From positions 1 through 64,000 of the forward strand of contig JACPVS010000007.1 in assembly GCA_016197365.1 (NCBI GenBank): a stretch of 64,000 bases of DNA, read 5' to 3'. Numbering within the stretch: the stretch's first letter is position 1; every line of letters begins with the position of its first letter. Origin of the DNA: Mycolicibacterium cosmeticum. GTDB taxonomy: Bacteria; Actinomycetota; Actinomycetes; Mycobacteriales; Mycobacteriaceae. Of this stretch, positions 33,930-41,758 are shown one piece after another. A model generated the notes under the pieces. That model saw only the letters and a program-made list of their open reading frames with translations. It ran no database searches and was not told the DNA's origin. Position numbers and translations under genes: made by a program.

Positions 33930-34577
33930 ATGAAACGCGCGGAGGTGGTGCGCGACTACGGCGGGATTTCGGCAGCGGATCGCCGCGCCGACCGCCGCCG
34001 CAAGCTGCTGGCCGCCGGCCGGCAGATCTGGGGCGAATCCGGCATTGCCGACGTCACCGTGCGCGGCGTCTGCTCGTCGGCGGGCCTGATCACGCGCTAC
34101 TTCTACGAACAGTTCGACGGGCGCGACGCCCTGCTGTTCGCCGTCGTCGACGAGGTGCGCACCCAACTCCTCGAAGCGATGCTGGTCGCGGGCATCGGCG
34201 AGAGCGGCGACCTGCGCGACAAACTCCGCGCGGCGCTCACCGCATTTCTGAACATCGTCGCCGACGACCCGCACCTGCATCGCATCGTCGCGAGCGACGT
34301 CACCGGTGTGCCCGGGTTGCTCGAACACCGGATGCAGTTACTCGACATGATCGTCGCGGCGATCATCGAGCAGGCCCCGTCGGTCCTGGGGGAACAGTTG
34401 CCCGATCCGGCCGTCCTGCGCCGCGGGGCGGTGTTCATGGTCGGCGGCGTCAACCAGATCATCGCCGAATGGTTACGGACCCCGACGGACGCGGGCGCCG
34501 AGACGGTCGCCGAACTGGCCACCGCCTGTGCCGACCTATGCGTCGCCGTCGTCCGGCGCACCGTCAACGGCGACTGA
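33930..34577 (+). CDS. TetR-family regulator
   Basis: 215 aa. DRRRKLLAAGRQIWGESGIADVTVRGVCSSAGLITRYFYEQFDGRDALLFAVVDE is the complete TetR DNA-binding domain (residues about 23-75). The ligand domain is all helical, as expected. No divergent partner is present, so the target may be the esterase gene that follows in the same direction (32-nt gap). GTG 33921 is an alternative start. Confidence 0.88.
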   Translation: MKRAEVVRDYGGISAADRRADRRRKLLAAGRQIWGESGIADVTVRGVCSSAGLITRYFYEQFDGRDALLFAVVDEVRTQLLEAMLVAGIGESGDLRDKLRAALTAFLNIVADDPHLHRIVASDVTGVPGLLEHRMQLLDMIVAAIIEQAPSVLGEQLPDPAVLRRGAVFMVGGVNQIIAEWLRTPTDAGAETVAELATACADLCVAVVRRTVNGD

Positions 34578-34609
34578 ATCCCGTACCGCCGGTTGTACTG
34601 TGCTGGCCT

Positions 34610-35485
34610 ATGCGCACACACCGCAATCCCGACGGCGACTTCGGGCCGTGGCAGCGGGCGATGTTCGAGCTGAAACGGTTCGTCAGCCTGCGGATCGCCC
34701 CGAAGGGGACCCCGGTAACGCCGCCGGACGCGCCGTATCTGATCGTCCCGATCCTCGGCCAATCCAACGCCCATGGCATGGGATTGCCGCTGGATGCCGC
34801 AGAAACGCCCCATCCGCTGGTGCACCAGTGGGCGAACTGCGGTCCGTCGAAGCACACCGCGATTCTCGGCGTGGACCCGCTGTTGCACGAAACCCCTTCG
34901 CGGCGAGTCGGTTTCGGGGTCACGTTCGGAAAGGCGCTCGCCGAGGCGACCGGCCGGGCGGTGCTGCTGGTGCCGTGCGCACGCGGGGACACCTCGTTTC
35001 ACCCGAAGAACGGCTACACGTGGGATATCGCCGACACCACGACCCGGCGCAATCTGTACCGCGGTGCGGTCACGTCGATCGACGCTGCGCTGGCCCGGTA
35101 TCCGGGAAGCACGGTGGCCGCGGTGCTGTGGCATCAGGGTGAATCCGACGTCCCACTCATGCCGGCTCCGGAGTATCAGGGCAAGCTCGACGCCCTTTTC
35201 GACGATCTGCGGGTCCGCTACGGCGCGCACACCCCGATCATCGTGGGCGGCATGGTGCCCGAGGAGATGGAGCTCAGCGGCAAGGACTACACCGGGATTC
35301 ATGCCGTCCACCAGCAAACCCCCCGGCGAATCCCGTTGACCGCCTTTGTTCCCGGTGTACGCGACATGTGCAACGACCGCATCGACCGGCACTACAGTGC
35401 CGCCGGCAGCCGCGCCATGGGCAGCAACATGTGGGAGGCGTATCGGCAGGTCGCCGCACGTGCACTGGACGGCTACCGGCGCTGA
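34610..35485 (+). CDS. SGNH-type carbohydrate esterase (sialate O-acetylesterase/DUF303-like)
   Basis: 291 aa. VPILGQSNAHGMG is the GQSN block of this esterase group, with the nucleophile Ser; VLWHQGESDV supplies the oxyanion/His-associated block III and a C-terminal DRHYSAAGSRAMG the catalytic Asp/His region. No signal peptide is visible, so it may act in the cytosol or be exported by another route. Deacetylation of a sugar or polysaccharide is expected. TACTGT lies 8 nt before the start as a possible -10. Confidence 0.75.
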   Translation: MRTHRNPDGDFGPWQRAMFELKRFVSLRIAPKGTPVTPPDAPYLIVPILGQSNAHGMGLPLDAAETPHPLVHQWANCGPSKHTAILGVDPLLHETPSRRVGFGVTFGKALAEATGRAVLLVPCARGDTSFHPKNGYTWDIADTTTRRNLYRGAVTSIDAALARYPGSTVAAVLWHQGESDVPLMPAPEYQGKLDALFDDLRVRYGAHTPIIVGGMVPEEMELSGKDYTGIHAVHQQTPRRIPLTAFVPGVRDMCNDRIDRHYSAAGSRAMGSNMWEAYRQVAARALDGYRR

Positions 35486-35601
35486 CACATTCCGCGCCAG
35501 CCGATTTGGCGGAGCCCGATTTCTAAAGAGACGTTGTGGCTTCGGTGATAGGACTCTGGCGGTCCGGTGCATTTGGCGTCATCGTGTGTCAGCATGACTT
35601 C

Positions 35602-36462
35602 GTGACCTCCTGGCGCAAGTTTGCTGCGGTCGGTGTCGCGGCCGCAGCCACAGCGATAATGCAGAACGCGGCACTTCCGACCGCCCACGCTGTGGGCTGC
35701 CCCGACGCCGAGGTGATCTTCGCCCGCGGCACCACCGAGGACCCGGGTCCCGGCCCGACGGGTGCCGACTTCATCGACGCGCTGCGCGCGAAGGTTCCCG
35801 GCAAGACCGTCGGCACGTACGCGGTGGACTATCCGGCCACCCTCGACTTCGCCACTGCCGTCACCGGCATCTCCGACGCGCGGTCCCGCATCCTGAGCAC
35901 CGCCGCCAGCTGCCCGGACACCAAGATGGTGCTCGGCGGGTTCTCCCAGGGCGCCGCGGTGATGGGCTTCGTCACCGCCAGCACCATCCCGGATGGGGTG
36001 GACCCCGCCACGGTGCCTGCACCGATGCCGGCCGACATCTCGAATCACGTTGCCGCAGTGACGTTGTTCGGCAAGCCGTCGCCCCGCTTCATGCGGGCCA
36101 TCAGCGACCCCACCGTCACCGTGGGCCCGCAATATCTCGCCAAGACCGTGGACCTGTGCGTCGACAACGACGTCGTATGTGACCCGGCGGGCCGCAGTTT
36201 CTCCGCCCACAACACCTACTTCGATGCCGGAATGGTCGATCAGGCAGCCACATTCGCGGCCAACGCCCTGCAGACCGGCTGGGCCGCCGCCGCGCCCGCA
36301 ACACCAGCCGCGCCGACGGCACCGACCACCCCGGCGCCGATCCCCGTCACGGCGCATCTGGGCAACACCCCGCTGGGCCCACCACCGGGACCCGTCGTCG
36401 CCGCTCCGCACGCCCCGGGGCTCGCCCCCGGTCCCACCCCGCCCAGCCCTCCCGTCATGTAG
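35602..36462 (+). CDS. Secreted cutinase-like esterase (Culp family)
   Basis: 286 aa from GTG 35602. A signal peptide ends near AHAVGC. The cutinase fold follows, with the nucleophile Ser115 in GGFSQGA, Asp190 in CVDNDVVC and His203 in SAHNTY; paired Cys for the two conserved disulfides are present. After residue 220 there is a long Ala/Pro-rich tail ending PPSPPVM, longer than in many Culps. It hydrolyses esters or phospholipids outside the cell. A second cutinase is at 59518. Confidence 0.92.
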   Translation: MTSWRKFAAVGVAAAATAIMQNAALPTAHAVGCPDAEVIFARGTTEDPGPGPTGADFIDALRAKVPGKTVGTYAVDYPATLDFATAVTGISDARSRILSTAASCPDTKMVLGGFSQGAAVMGFVTASTIPDGVDPATVPAPMPADISNHVAAVTLFGKPSPRFMRAISDPTVTVGPQYLAKTVDLCVDNDVVCDPAGRSFSAHNTYFDAGMVDQAATFAANALQTGWAAAAPATPAAPTAPTTPAPIPVTAHLGNTPLGPPPGPVVAAPHAPGLAPGPTPPSPPVM

Positions 36463-36477
36463 CAGCGCTGCGCGTCA

Positions 36478-36492
36478 GCCATCATTGATGGC
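36478..36492. promoter_or_regulatory. Palindrome abutting a start codon
   Basis: GCCATCA-T-TGATGGC is a perfect 15-bp palindrome ending at the base before ATG 36493. It could be an operator or a small RNA hairpin that controls the start; there is no Shine-Dalgarno for that gene. Confidence 0.35.
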
Positions 36493-36858
36493 ATGGAGTC
36501 GACGCGCGTGGATCGGTGGCTGTGGGCGGTCCGGCTGACCAAGACCCGCCCGGACGCCGCCGAAGCCTGCCGTGCGGGTCATGTGCGCGTCAACGACAGA
36601 ACGGCCAAACCGGCGACCACCGTCGTTGCGGGCGACACGGTCCGCGCCCGGATCAACGACACCACCCGCATCGTCGAAGTCGCTCGGGTCATCCAGAAGC
36701 GGGTCGGCGCCGCCGATGCCGTGACGTGCTACCTCGACCGGACACCTCCCCCACCACCGGCTGTAGCCGCACCGGTCGCGGTCCGCGATCGCGGTGCCGG
36801 CCGCCCGACGAAACGGGACCGACGCGTCCTGGAGAAGTGGCGTGCGGGGCAACCCTAG
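36493..36858 (+). CDS. S4-domain RNA-binding protein (Hsp15/HslR-like)
   Basis: 121 aa. RVDRWLWAVRLTKTRPDAAEACRAGHVRVNDR followed by AKPATTVVAGDTVRAR is an S4 domain like that of Hsp15, which binds stalled 50S-tRNA complexes. The basic C-terminus (GAGRPTKRDRRVLEKW) is also typical. It starts right after a palindrome and 30 nt after the cutinase stop. Confidence 0.88.
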   Translation: MESTRVDRWLWAVRLTKTRPDAAEACRAGHVRVNDRTAKPATTVVAGDTVRARINDTTRIVEVARVIQKRVGAADAVTCYLDRTPPPPPAVAAPVAVRDRGAGRPTKRDRRVLEKWRAGQP

Positions 36859-36862
36859 GTGG

Positions 36863-38053
36863 TCACGCCGCCCGGGTATGGCTGGTGGGCCGGCCGTCGA
36901 TGCCGGCGGCCAGCGGTAGCACCGCCGCTTTACGACGGATCTCCCAGCGGTGCAATGCCACTCGGCATGGTTCCTCGACCAGTGCGTAACTCACCACGGC
37001 CATCGACATACCGAAGAACAGGGTCAGTGCGAGCACCACGAGGAAGCCCCCCGAGGACGACTGCCGGTTCAGCAACGGGAACACCATGCTCAGTGCCGCC
37101 AGATGCCAGATGAACAGCCCGTAGGACCATTCCCCCAGCCGCACCATCACCGGGCTGCCCAGCACCGCGTGCGGGGCGGATCGCCTGCCCAGCACCAACG
37201 GCGCCAACAACGCCGCCGCGATGACGGCGCCCATCGCCGTCCGGAGCACGAACTGCTCGATGCTGGCATGCACCCCCACCTCGGGAATCGCCATCGGCGT
37301 CGCGGACACCACGTAGGCGGTGACCGCGATGCCGATCATCAGTGCCGGACGGCGCGCGAGCCGGTGGGCGCGGCCCTCGGGACGGCACGTCCACTCCGCG
37401 AGCAGCATCCCGACGGCGAACCACGAGGCGTACGCCGGCGCCCAGTTCAGCGGATTGGCGTCATACGGCGCGGGGATGGGCAGGTAGCCCCAGCCGAGGC
37501 TGGCCACCGCCACCGCGGCGATCACCGGGACGCGGGCCCGGACGGGGAGCTTGGCCGCCCCCAGCGCCAGCAGTGGCAGCGCGAGATAGAACGTCACCTC
37601 GACCGACAGGCTCCACATCTGTGTCAGGCCGGCGACGAGTGTCTGCGGTATGTAGACCTGCGTGAGGGTCAGGTTGGCCAGCCACACGGCGCGGTCCGCG
37701 AAGTGCACATCGGGTAGCACCAGCAGGATGACGACGACGGCGAGCAGATACGCGGGCATGATGCGGACCAGCCGCGACCGGAGGTACGGGCCGGCAGCGG
37801 GCGACGGCCGCAACCCGCGGGCCGCGGCGGCGTGCCCGCGCCAGAGCAGGAATCCCGACAGTGCGAAGAAGACAGCCACGGCGAGGTCGAGGCGGATCAG
37901 CAGATGCCCGATCGGCCCGTGGAACTGCCCGGTCTGGACTGCCACATGGGTGACCACCACCGCGATGGCCGCGGCGGCACGCAAGCCTTGCAGAGCCGGC
38001 AGGAACGGCTGCGTCCCGACGGCGGGCTCCGGAAGCGAATCCCCCACGAGCAT
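36863..38053 (-). CDS. Membrane acyltransferase (OafA/acyltransferase 3 family)
   Basis: 396 aa with about ten hydrophobic helices. FLPALQGLRAAAAIAVVVTHV carries the conserved His of the family, and RSRLVRIMPAYLLAVVVILLV plus TQMWSLSVEVTFYLALPL the Arg and Glu landmarks. The proteins O-acylate sugars, polyketides or peptidoglycan across the membrane; substrate unknown. It is the last gene of a minus-strand run after the VOC and aldolase genes (18-nt gap) and converges on the S4 gene. Confidence 0.9.
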   Translation of the reverse strand: MLVGDSLPEPAVGTQPFLPALQGLRAAAAIAVVVTHVAVQTGQFHGPIGHLLIRLDLAVAVFFALSGFLLWRGHAAAARGLRPSPAAGPYLRSRLVRIMPAYLLAVVVILLVLPDVHFADRAVWLANLTLTQVYIPQTLVAGLTQMWSLSVEVTFYLALPLLALGAAKLPVRARVPVIAAVAVASLGWGYLPIPAPYDANPLNWAPAYASWFAVGMLLAEWTCRPEGRAHRLARRPALMIGIAVTAYVVSATPMAIPEVGVHASIEQFVLRTAMGAVIAAALLAPLVLGRRSAPHAVLGSPVMVRLGEWSYGLFIWHLAALSMVFPLLNRQSSSGGFLVVLALTLFFGMSMAVVSYALVEEPCRVALHRWEIRRKAAVLPLAAGIDGRPTSHTRAA

Positions 38054-38071
38054 CAGTGTGCCCGACGGGCG

Positions 38072-38461
38072 CTACCCGCGGTATGCGGCGATCTGGATCA
38101 GGTTTCCACAGGTGTCGTCGAACACCGCCGTCGTGACGGCGCCCATGTCCGCCGGCGGCTGGGTGAAGCGCACCCCGAGCCCGGCCAGCCGCGCGTACTC
38201 GGCCTCCACGTCGTCCACCGCAAAAGATGTGAACGGGATGCCGTCGGCCACCAGGGCCCGCTTGAACGGACCGGCCGCCGGATGCTCGTCGGGTTCGAGA
38301 ACGATCTCGGTGCCGTCGGGGTCTTCCGCCGAGACGACGGTGATCCAGCGGTGCACCCCCATCGGCACGTCGTGCTTCGGCACGAATTCCAGCACCTCGG
38401 TGTAGAACCGCAACGCCTTGTCCTGGTCGTCGACGAGCACGCTGGTCAGGTTGATGCGCAC
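38072..38461 (-). CDS. VOC-family (glyoxalase-like) protein
   Basis: 129 aa. SVLVDDQDKALRFYTEVLEFVPK and DDTCGNLIQIAAY mark the two betaalphabetabetabeta repeats of the VOC fold; a Glu metal ligand is plausible in GTEIVLEPD. Function unknown (metal-dependent lyase or binding protein). GTG at complement 38459-38461 has GAGAGGAA upstream and overlaps the aldolase gene by 16 nt, indicating coupled translation. Confidence 0.88.
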   Translation of the reverse strand: MRINLTSVLVDDQDKALRFYTEVLEFVPKHDVPMGVHRWITVVSAEDPDGTEIVLEPDEHPAAGPFKRALVADGIPFTSFAVDDVEAEYARLAGLGVRFTQPPADMGAVTTAVFDDTCGNLIQIAAYRG

Positions 38462-39528
38462 GCGAATTCCTCTCGGATGACGGCGATGAAGGTGTCCACG
38501 TCGGCTTCGGTGGTGTCCCACGCCGCCATCCACCGCACTTCGCCGCGCGCCCGATCCCAGTCATAGAACCGCACCCGTTCCCGGATCCGGTCGGCGGTGG
38601 TCGTGGGCAACGTGGCGAACACCGCGTTGGCCGCGGTGTCCTGGGTGAAGGCCAGACCGGTCAGGGACCCGTCGGCGATGCCGGATGCAAGGGCGGTCCG
38701 CAGCCTGGCCGCCATGGCGTTGGCGTGCCGCGCGCTGCGGATACCGAGGTCGTCGTCGAACAACGCCAGCAGTTGCGCCGCGGCGAAGCGCATCTTGCTG
38801 GACAGCTGCATGGTCAGCTTGCGCAAATAGACCAGCCCGGCGGCGCGCGCCGGGTCGAGCACCACCACGGCCTCGGCACCCAGCAGGCCGTTCTTCGTCC
38901 CGCCCAGGCTGAGGATGTCAACACCCGCGTCGGTGGTGAATTCGCGCAACGGCGCATCGAGCGCGGCCCCCGCGTTCCACAGCCGGGAGCCGTCCATGTG
39001 CACCGCCATCCCGCGGTCGTGGGCGAAGTCGGCGATGGCCCGCACCTCGTCCACGGTGTACACCGTGCCCATCTCGGTGGCCTGGGTGATGCTCACCGCC
39101 AGCGGCTGCGCGCGGTGCTCATCCCCCCAGCCCCACGCCTCGCGGGCGGCCAGCGCGGGGGTGAGCTTGCCGTCGGGCGCCGGCACCGTGAGCAGTTTGA
39201 TGCCGGTCATCCGTTCGGGGGCGCCCGCCTCGTCGGTGTTGATATGCGCGGTCGACGCCGTGATCACCGCACCCCAGCGCGGCAGCACACTGGTCAGCGC
39301 GACCACATTGGCGCCGGTGCCGTTGAACACCGGGAACACCTCGGCTTGTGCCCCGAACCGGTCCCGGACCACATCCTGCAGGCGCGCGGTGTACACATCA
39401 CCGCCATAGACCACCTGGTGGCCCCCGTTGGCGGCGGCGATCGCCGCGAGTGCCTCGGGGTGCACCCCCGCGTAGTTGTCGCTGGCGAATCCGCGCCATT
39501 CCGGATCGTGCAGTCGCGTTACCGGCAC
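38446..39528 (-). CDS. Threonine aldolase-type PLP enzyme
   Basis: 360 aa fold-type I enzyme. FASDNYAGVHPEAL is the entrance of low-specificity L-threonine aldolases, VFNGTGANVVAL the phosphate site, VHMDGSRLWNA the Asp that pairs with the pyridine nitrogen, and SLGGTKNGLLGAE holds the Schiff-base Lys. It cleaves threonine or allo-threonine to glycine and acetaldehyde. Start codon is GTG; it follows the secreted protein gene by 5 nt. Confidence 0.92.
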   Translation of the reverse strand: MPVTRLHDPEWRGFASDNYAGVHPEALAAIAAANGGHQVVYGGDVYTARLQDVVRDRFGAQAEVFPVFNGTGANVVALTSVLPRWGAVITASTAHINTDEAGAPERMTGIKLLTVPAPDGKLTPALAAREAWGWGDEHRAQPLAVSITQATEMGTVYTVDEVRAIADFAHDRGMAVHMDGSRLWNAGAALDAPLREFTTDAGVDILSLGGTKNGLLGAEAVVVLDPARAAGLVYLRKLTMQLSSKMRFAAAQLLALFDDDLGIRSARHANAMAARLRTALASGIADGSLTGLAFTQDTAANAVFATLPTTTADRIRERVRFYDWDRARGEVRWMAAWDTTEADVDTFIAVIREEFACAST

Positions 39529-39533
39529 ACCCG

Positions 39534-40133
39534 TTACGGCGTCGGAGGCGCGGGCGGGACGTTCGGCGGCGCGCCCGGATCGGTGACCCAGGCGGGCGGA
39601 TTGGGATCGGTGAGTGCGACGTATCCCGGCGGCAGCGGCGGTCCGCCACCCGGCGCACCGGCCGGCGCCTGCGTCACGGGCAGAGCGGGCGTCGACGAAT
39701 TCGGGTCGGTCAGCGAGGTGTAGCCGGGCGGCAACTTGGGTGCGGGTCCCGCTCCGGGAGGCGCACCGTTCGTGGCGGCGACCTCATCCGGGGCCATCGT
39801 CAATTCCTCCACGGGGTTCCCGCTGTGGAAGGTGTGCCAGATGTCGCGGAGATAGCCCAGCTGGCCCGGCGTCTGACTCTGTCCCCCGTACTGCTGATTG
39901 GCGACCTCGGGTACCGGCGGGACACCGGCCGGTGGCAGCGGCTGCGCACCGGTGGGTTCGTTGGCGACGAGCACGGGCTGGCCGGGGGCCGGCGCGGCGG
40001 GCGCACCGGGCGTGGGCACGGGCAGCAGCGGATCGGGTTCGGCGGCCGCCTGCCCGGCGCCGGCGAGCGCGCCACCGAGGATGAGTCCACCGACGACAGC
40101 TGCCTTCGCCGACTGGGAGATCCGGTCAAACAT
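39534..40133 (-). CDS. Secreted proline-rich protein with repeated LPPGY motif
   Basis: 199 aa from ATG at complement 40131-40133. A signal peptide (AAVVGGLILGGALAGAGQAAA-E) is followed by a Pro/Ala/Gly-rich chain. Near the C-terminus LPPGYTSLTDPN and LPPGYVALTDPN repeat about 40 residues apart. A central YLRDIWHTFHSGNPVEELTM segment is the only globular-looking part. Function unknown; probably cell-wall associated. First gene of the run that continues through aldolase, VOC and acyltransferase. Confidence 0.8.
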   Translation of the reverse strand: MFDRISQSAKAAVVGGLILGGALAGAGQAAAEPDPLLPVPTPGAPAAPAPGQPVLVANEPTGAQPLPPAGVPPVPEVANQQYGGQSQTPGQLGYLRDIWHTFHSGNPVEELTMAPDEVAATNGAPPGAGPAPKLPPGYTSLTDPNSSTPALPVTQAPAGAPGGGPPLPPGYVALTDPNPPAWVTDPGAPPNVPPAPPTP

Positions 40134-40261
40134 GGGCACTGGTTGTCCTCTCCTAGACACGTGCGCGCAATCTTCCCTGCCAGGCCGCGTCCACGTCAAC
40201 GCGAACACACAGCCAAGACAGGTACGGCGGTACCTGTTGCCGGCACCCGGGCAGCGCCCGC

Positions 40262-41145
40262 TCAGTTCTGCCGGGGCACAAGCTCTCGGGCGAAGTCGTC
40301 CAGGAAGTCCTCGTGGTGAAAGGCGGTGAGTGGACGGACAACGAATTTGGTGAGGCCCGCGGCGATGTATTCGTCGAGGCGGCGGTGCAGAGACGACCAG
40401 TCCGGTGCGACGAGTTCTGCTGGGTCCAGGTCGGGGCGGCGAGCCCGGATGGCGGCGGCCACAGCGTCGGGAAGCTCACCGTTGCCGACCGCGAGATTGA
40501 TGCCGTAATGGTCGGGCTCGATCACCCGGCCGGCGCGATCGGCGGCGTCGATGATGGCCACCCGCGCCTGGCCCGCCTCTTGCGGCGTCAAGAAGCTGCC
40601 CAGCCATCCGTCGGCCAGGGTGCCGATTCGGCGATACCCGGCGGCAGATGATCCACCCACCCAGATATCTAGTGGCACTGCAGGTTTCGGACGTATCACC
40701 GCATTGCGGACCTGGTGGAAATCACCGGCGAAGGTCACCTCGTCGTCGCGCAGCGCGCTCCGCAGCAGAGTCAGCGCCTCGTCGAACACCGCGGCACGAC
40801 GACCGTGGGGCACCGGGAACAGATCCCGCGTTCGGCCGGCAACGCCGAACGCAGGCCGAACACCGGAAGCACCCGTTTGGGCGCGAGCGCGGCCAGCGAG
40901 GCGAGCTCTTTGGCCACCAGTACCGGGTTGCGGCCCGGCAGCACCGCAACCGACGTCCCCACCTTGAGCTTCTCGGTACGGGCCAGGGCGAACGTCATGC
41001 CCACGACCGGGTCGACAGCACGCGAATACACCAACTCGGAGAACCACAGCGAGTCGATGCCGACACCCTCGAGGTGGTCGACGATCCCCGGCAGCTCCCC
41101 CGGTTCGACATCTGCACCCAGCCCAACGCCGAAGCGAATCTTCAT
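40262..41145 (-). pseudogene. LLM-class (F420-type) oxidoreductase broken by a frameshift
   Basis: The ATG at complement 41143-41145 has a good GAGGAA ribosome binding site. It opens MKIRFGVGLGADVEPGELPG and continues as a normal LLM protein to ALPAERG. At about 40825-40827 the frame changes: the continuation (LFPVPHGRRAAVFDEALTLLRSAL to the end FARELVPRQN) is in another frame. Loss of one base (or gain of two) at the GGG run explains it. Joined, the product would be about 293 aa, normal for the family, with IWVGGSSAAGYRRIGTLADGWLGSF near the C-terminus. Sequencing error is possible. It is divergent from furA. Confidence 0.8.
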
Positions 41146-41271
41146 AGTTGCCTTCCTCGGTCGACTCCTGGGGACAACACCCGACATGTTCGTTTTGTGC
41201 CGGGAAGGTACTTATGCGCAGACCTTCTTCAAAATGTTTATCGATTCCAGATACCGGGCAATAGTGATGCC

Positions 41272-41724
41272 GTGGCGTCAGCGGCGGATTACACGGACCA
41301 GCTTCGTGCCGCCCAGCTGCGTGTCACCAAGCCACGCATCGCTGTCTTGGAGGAAGTCCGAACCCATCCGCACGCCGATACCGAAACCATCTTCTCCGCC
41401 GTGCGGACGATGCTGCCCGACGTTTCCCGGCAGACCGTCTACGACGTCCTGAACGCCCTCACCACGGTAGGGCTGCTGCGCCGCATACAGCCCCTCGGTT
41501 CGGTCGCCCGTTACGAGACGCGTGTCGGCGACAATCATCACCACGTGGTGTGCCGAAGCTGCGGCACCATCTCGGACATCGACTGCGCCGTCGGCGCCGC
41601 GCCCTGTCTGATCCCCTCCGACCTCGACGACGCCTTCGAGGGCTTCGTCCTCGACGAGGCCGAAGTCATCTACTGGGGCCTGTGCCCCGACTGTTCGGCC
41701 TCGGCCCCCCGGCCCGAACCGTGA
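41272..41724 (+). CDS. furA: Ferric uptake/peroxide regulator FurA
   Basis: 150 aa. [18 protein letters not shown] and [12 protein letters not shown] form the winged helix. [14 protein letters not shown] is the His/Cys metal-binding region and CPDC near the C-terminus the second zinc Cys pair. It sits 34 nt before katG as in M. tuberculosis, where FurA represses its own operon and is relieved by peroxide. The AT-rich stretch 41220-41260 is the probable operator region. GTG 41272 matches the normal N-terminus. Confidence 0.95.
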   Translation: MASAADYTDQLRAAQLRVTKPRIAVLEEVRTHPHADTETIFSAVRTMLPDVSRQTVYDVLNALTTVGLLRRIQPLGSVARYETRVGDNHHHVVCRSCGTISDIDCAVGAAPCLIPSDLDDAFEGFVLDEAEVIYWGLCPDCSASAPRPEP

Positions 41725-41758
41725 TCCCAGCCCTATCACCAACCCGGAAGGAAATGTT

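Noticed and set aside
38725..39723. 332-codon plus-strand ORF opposite the aldolase gene
   Set aside because: Mirror frame of a gene with clear PLP-enzyme motifs; no domain and no start signals.
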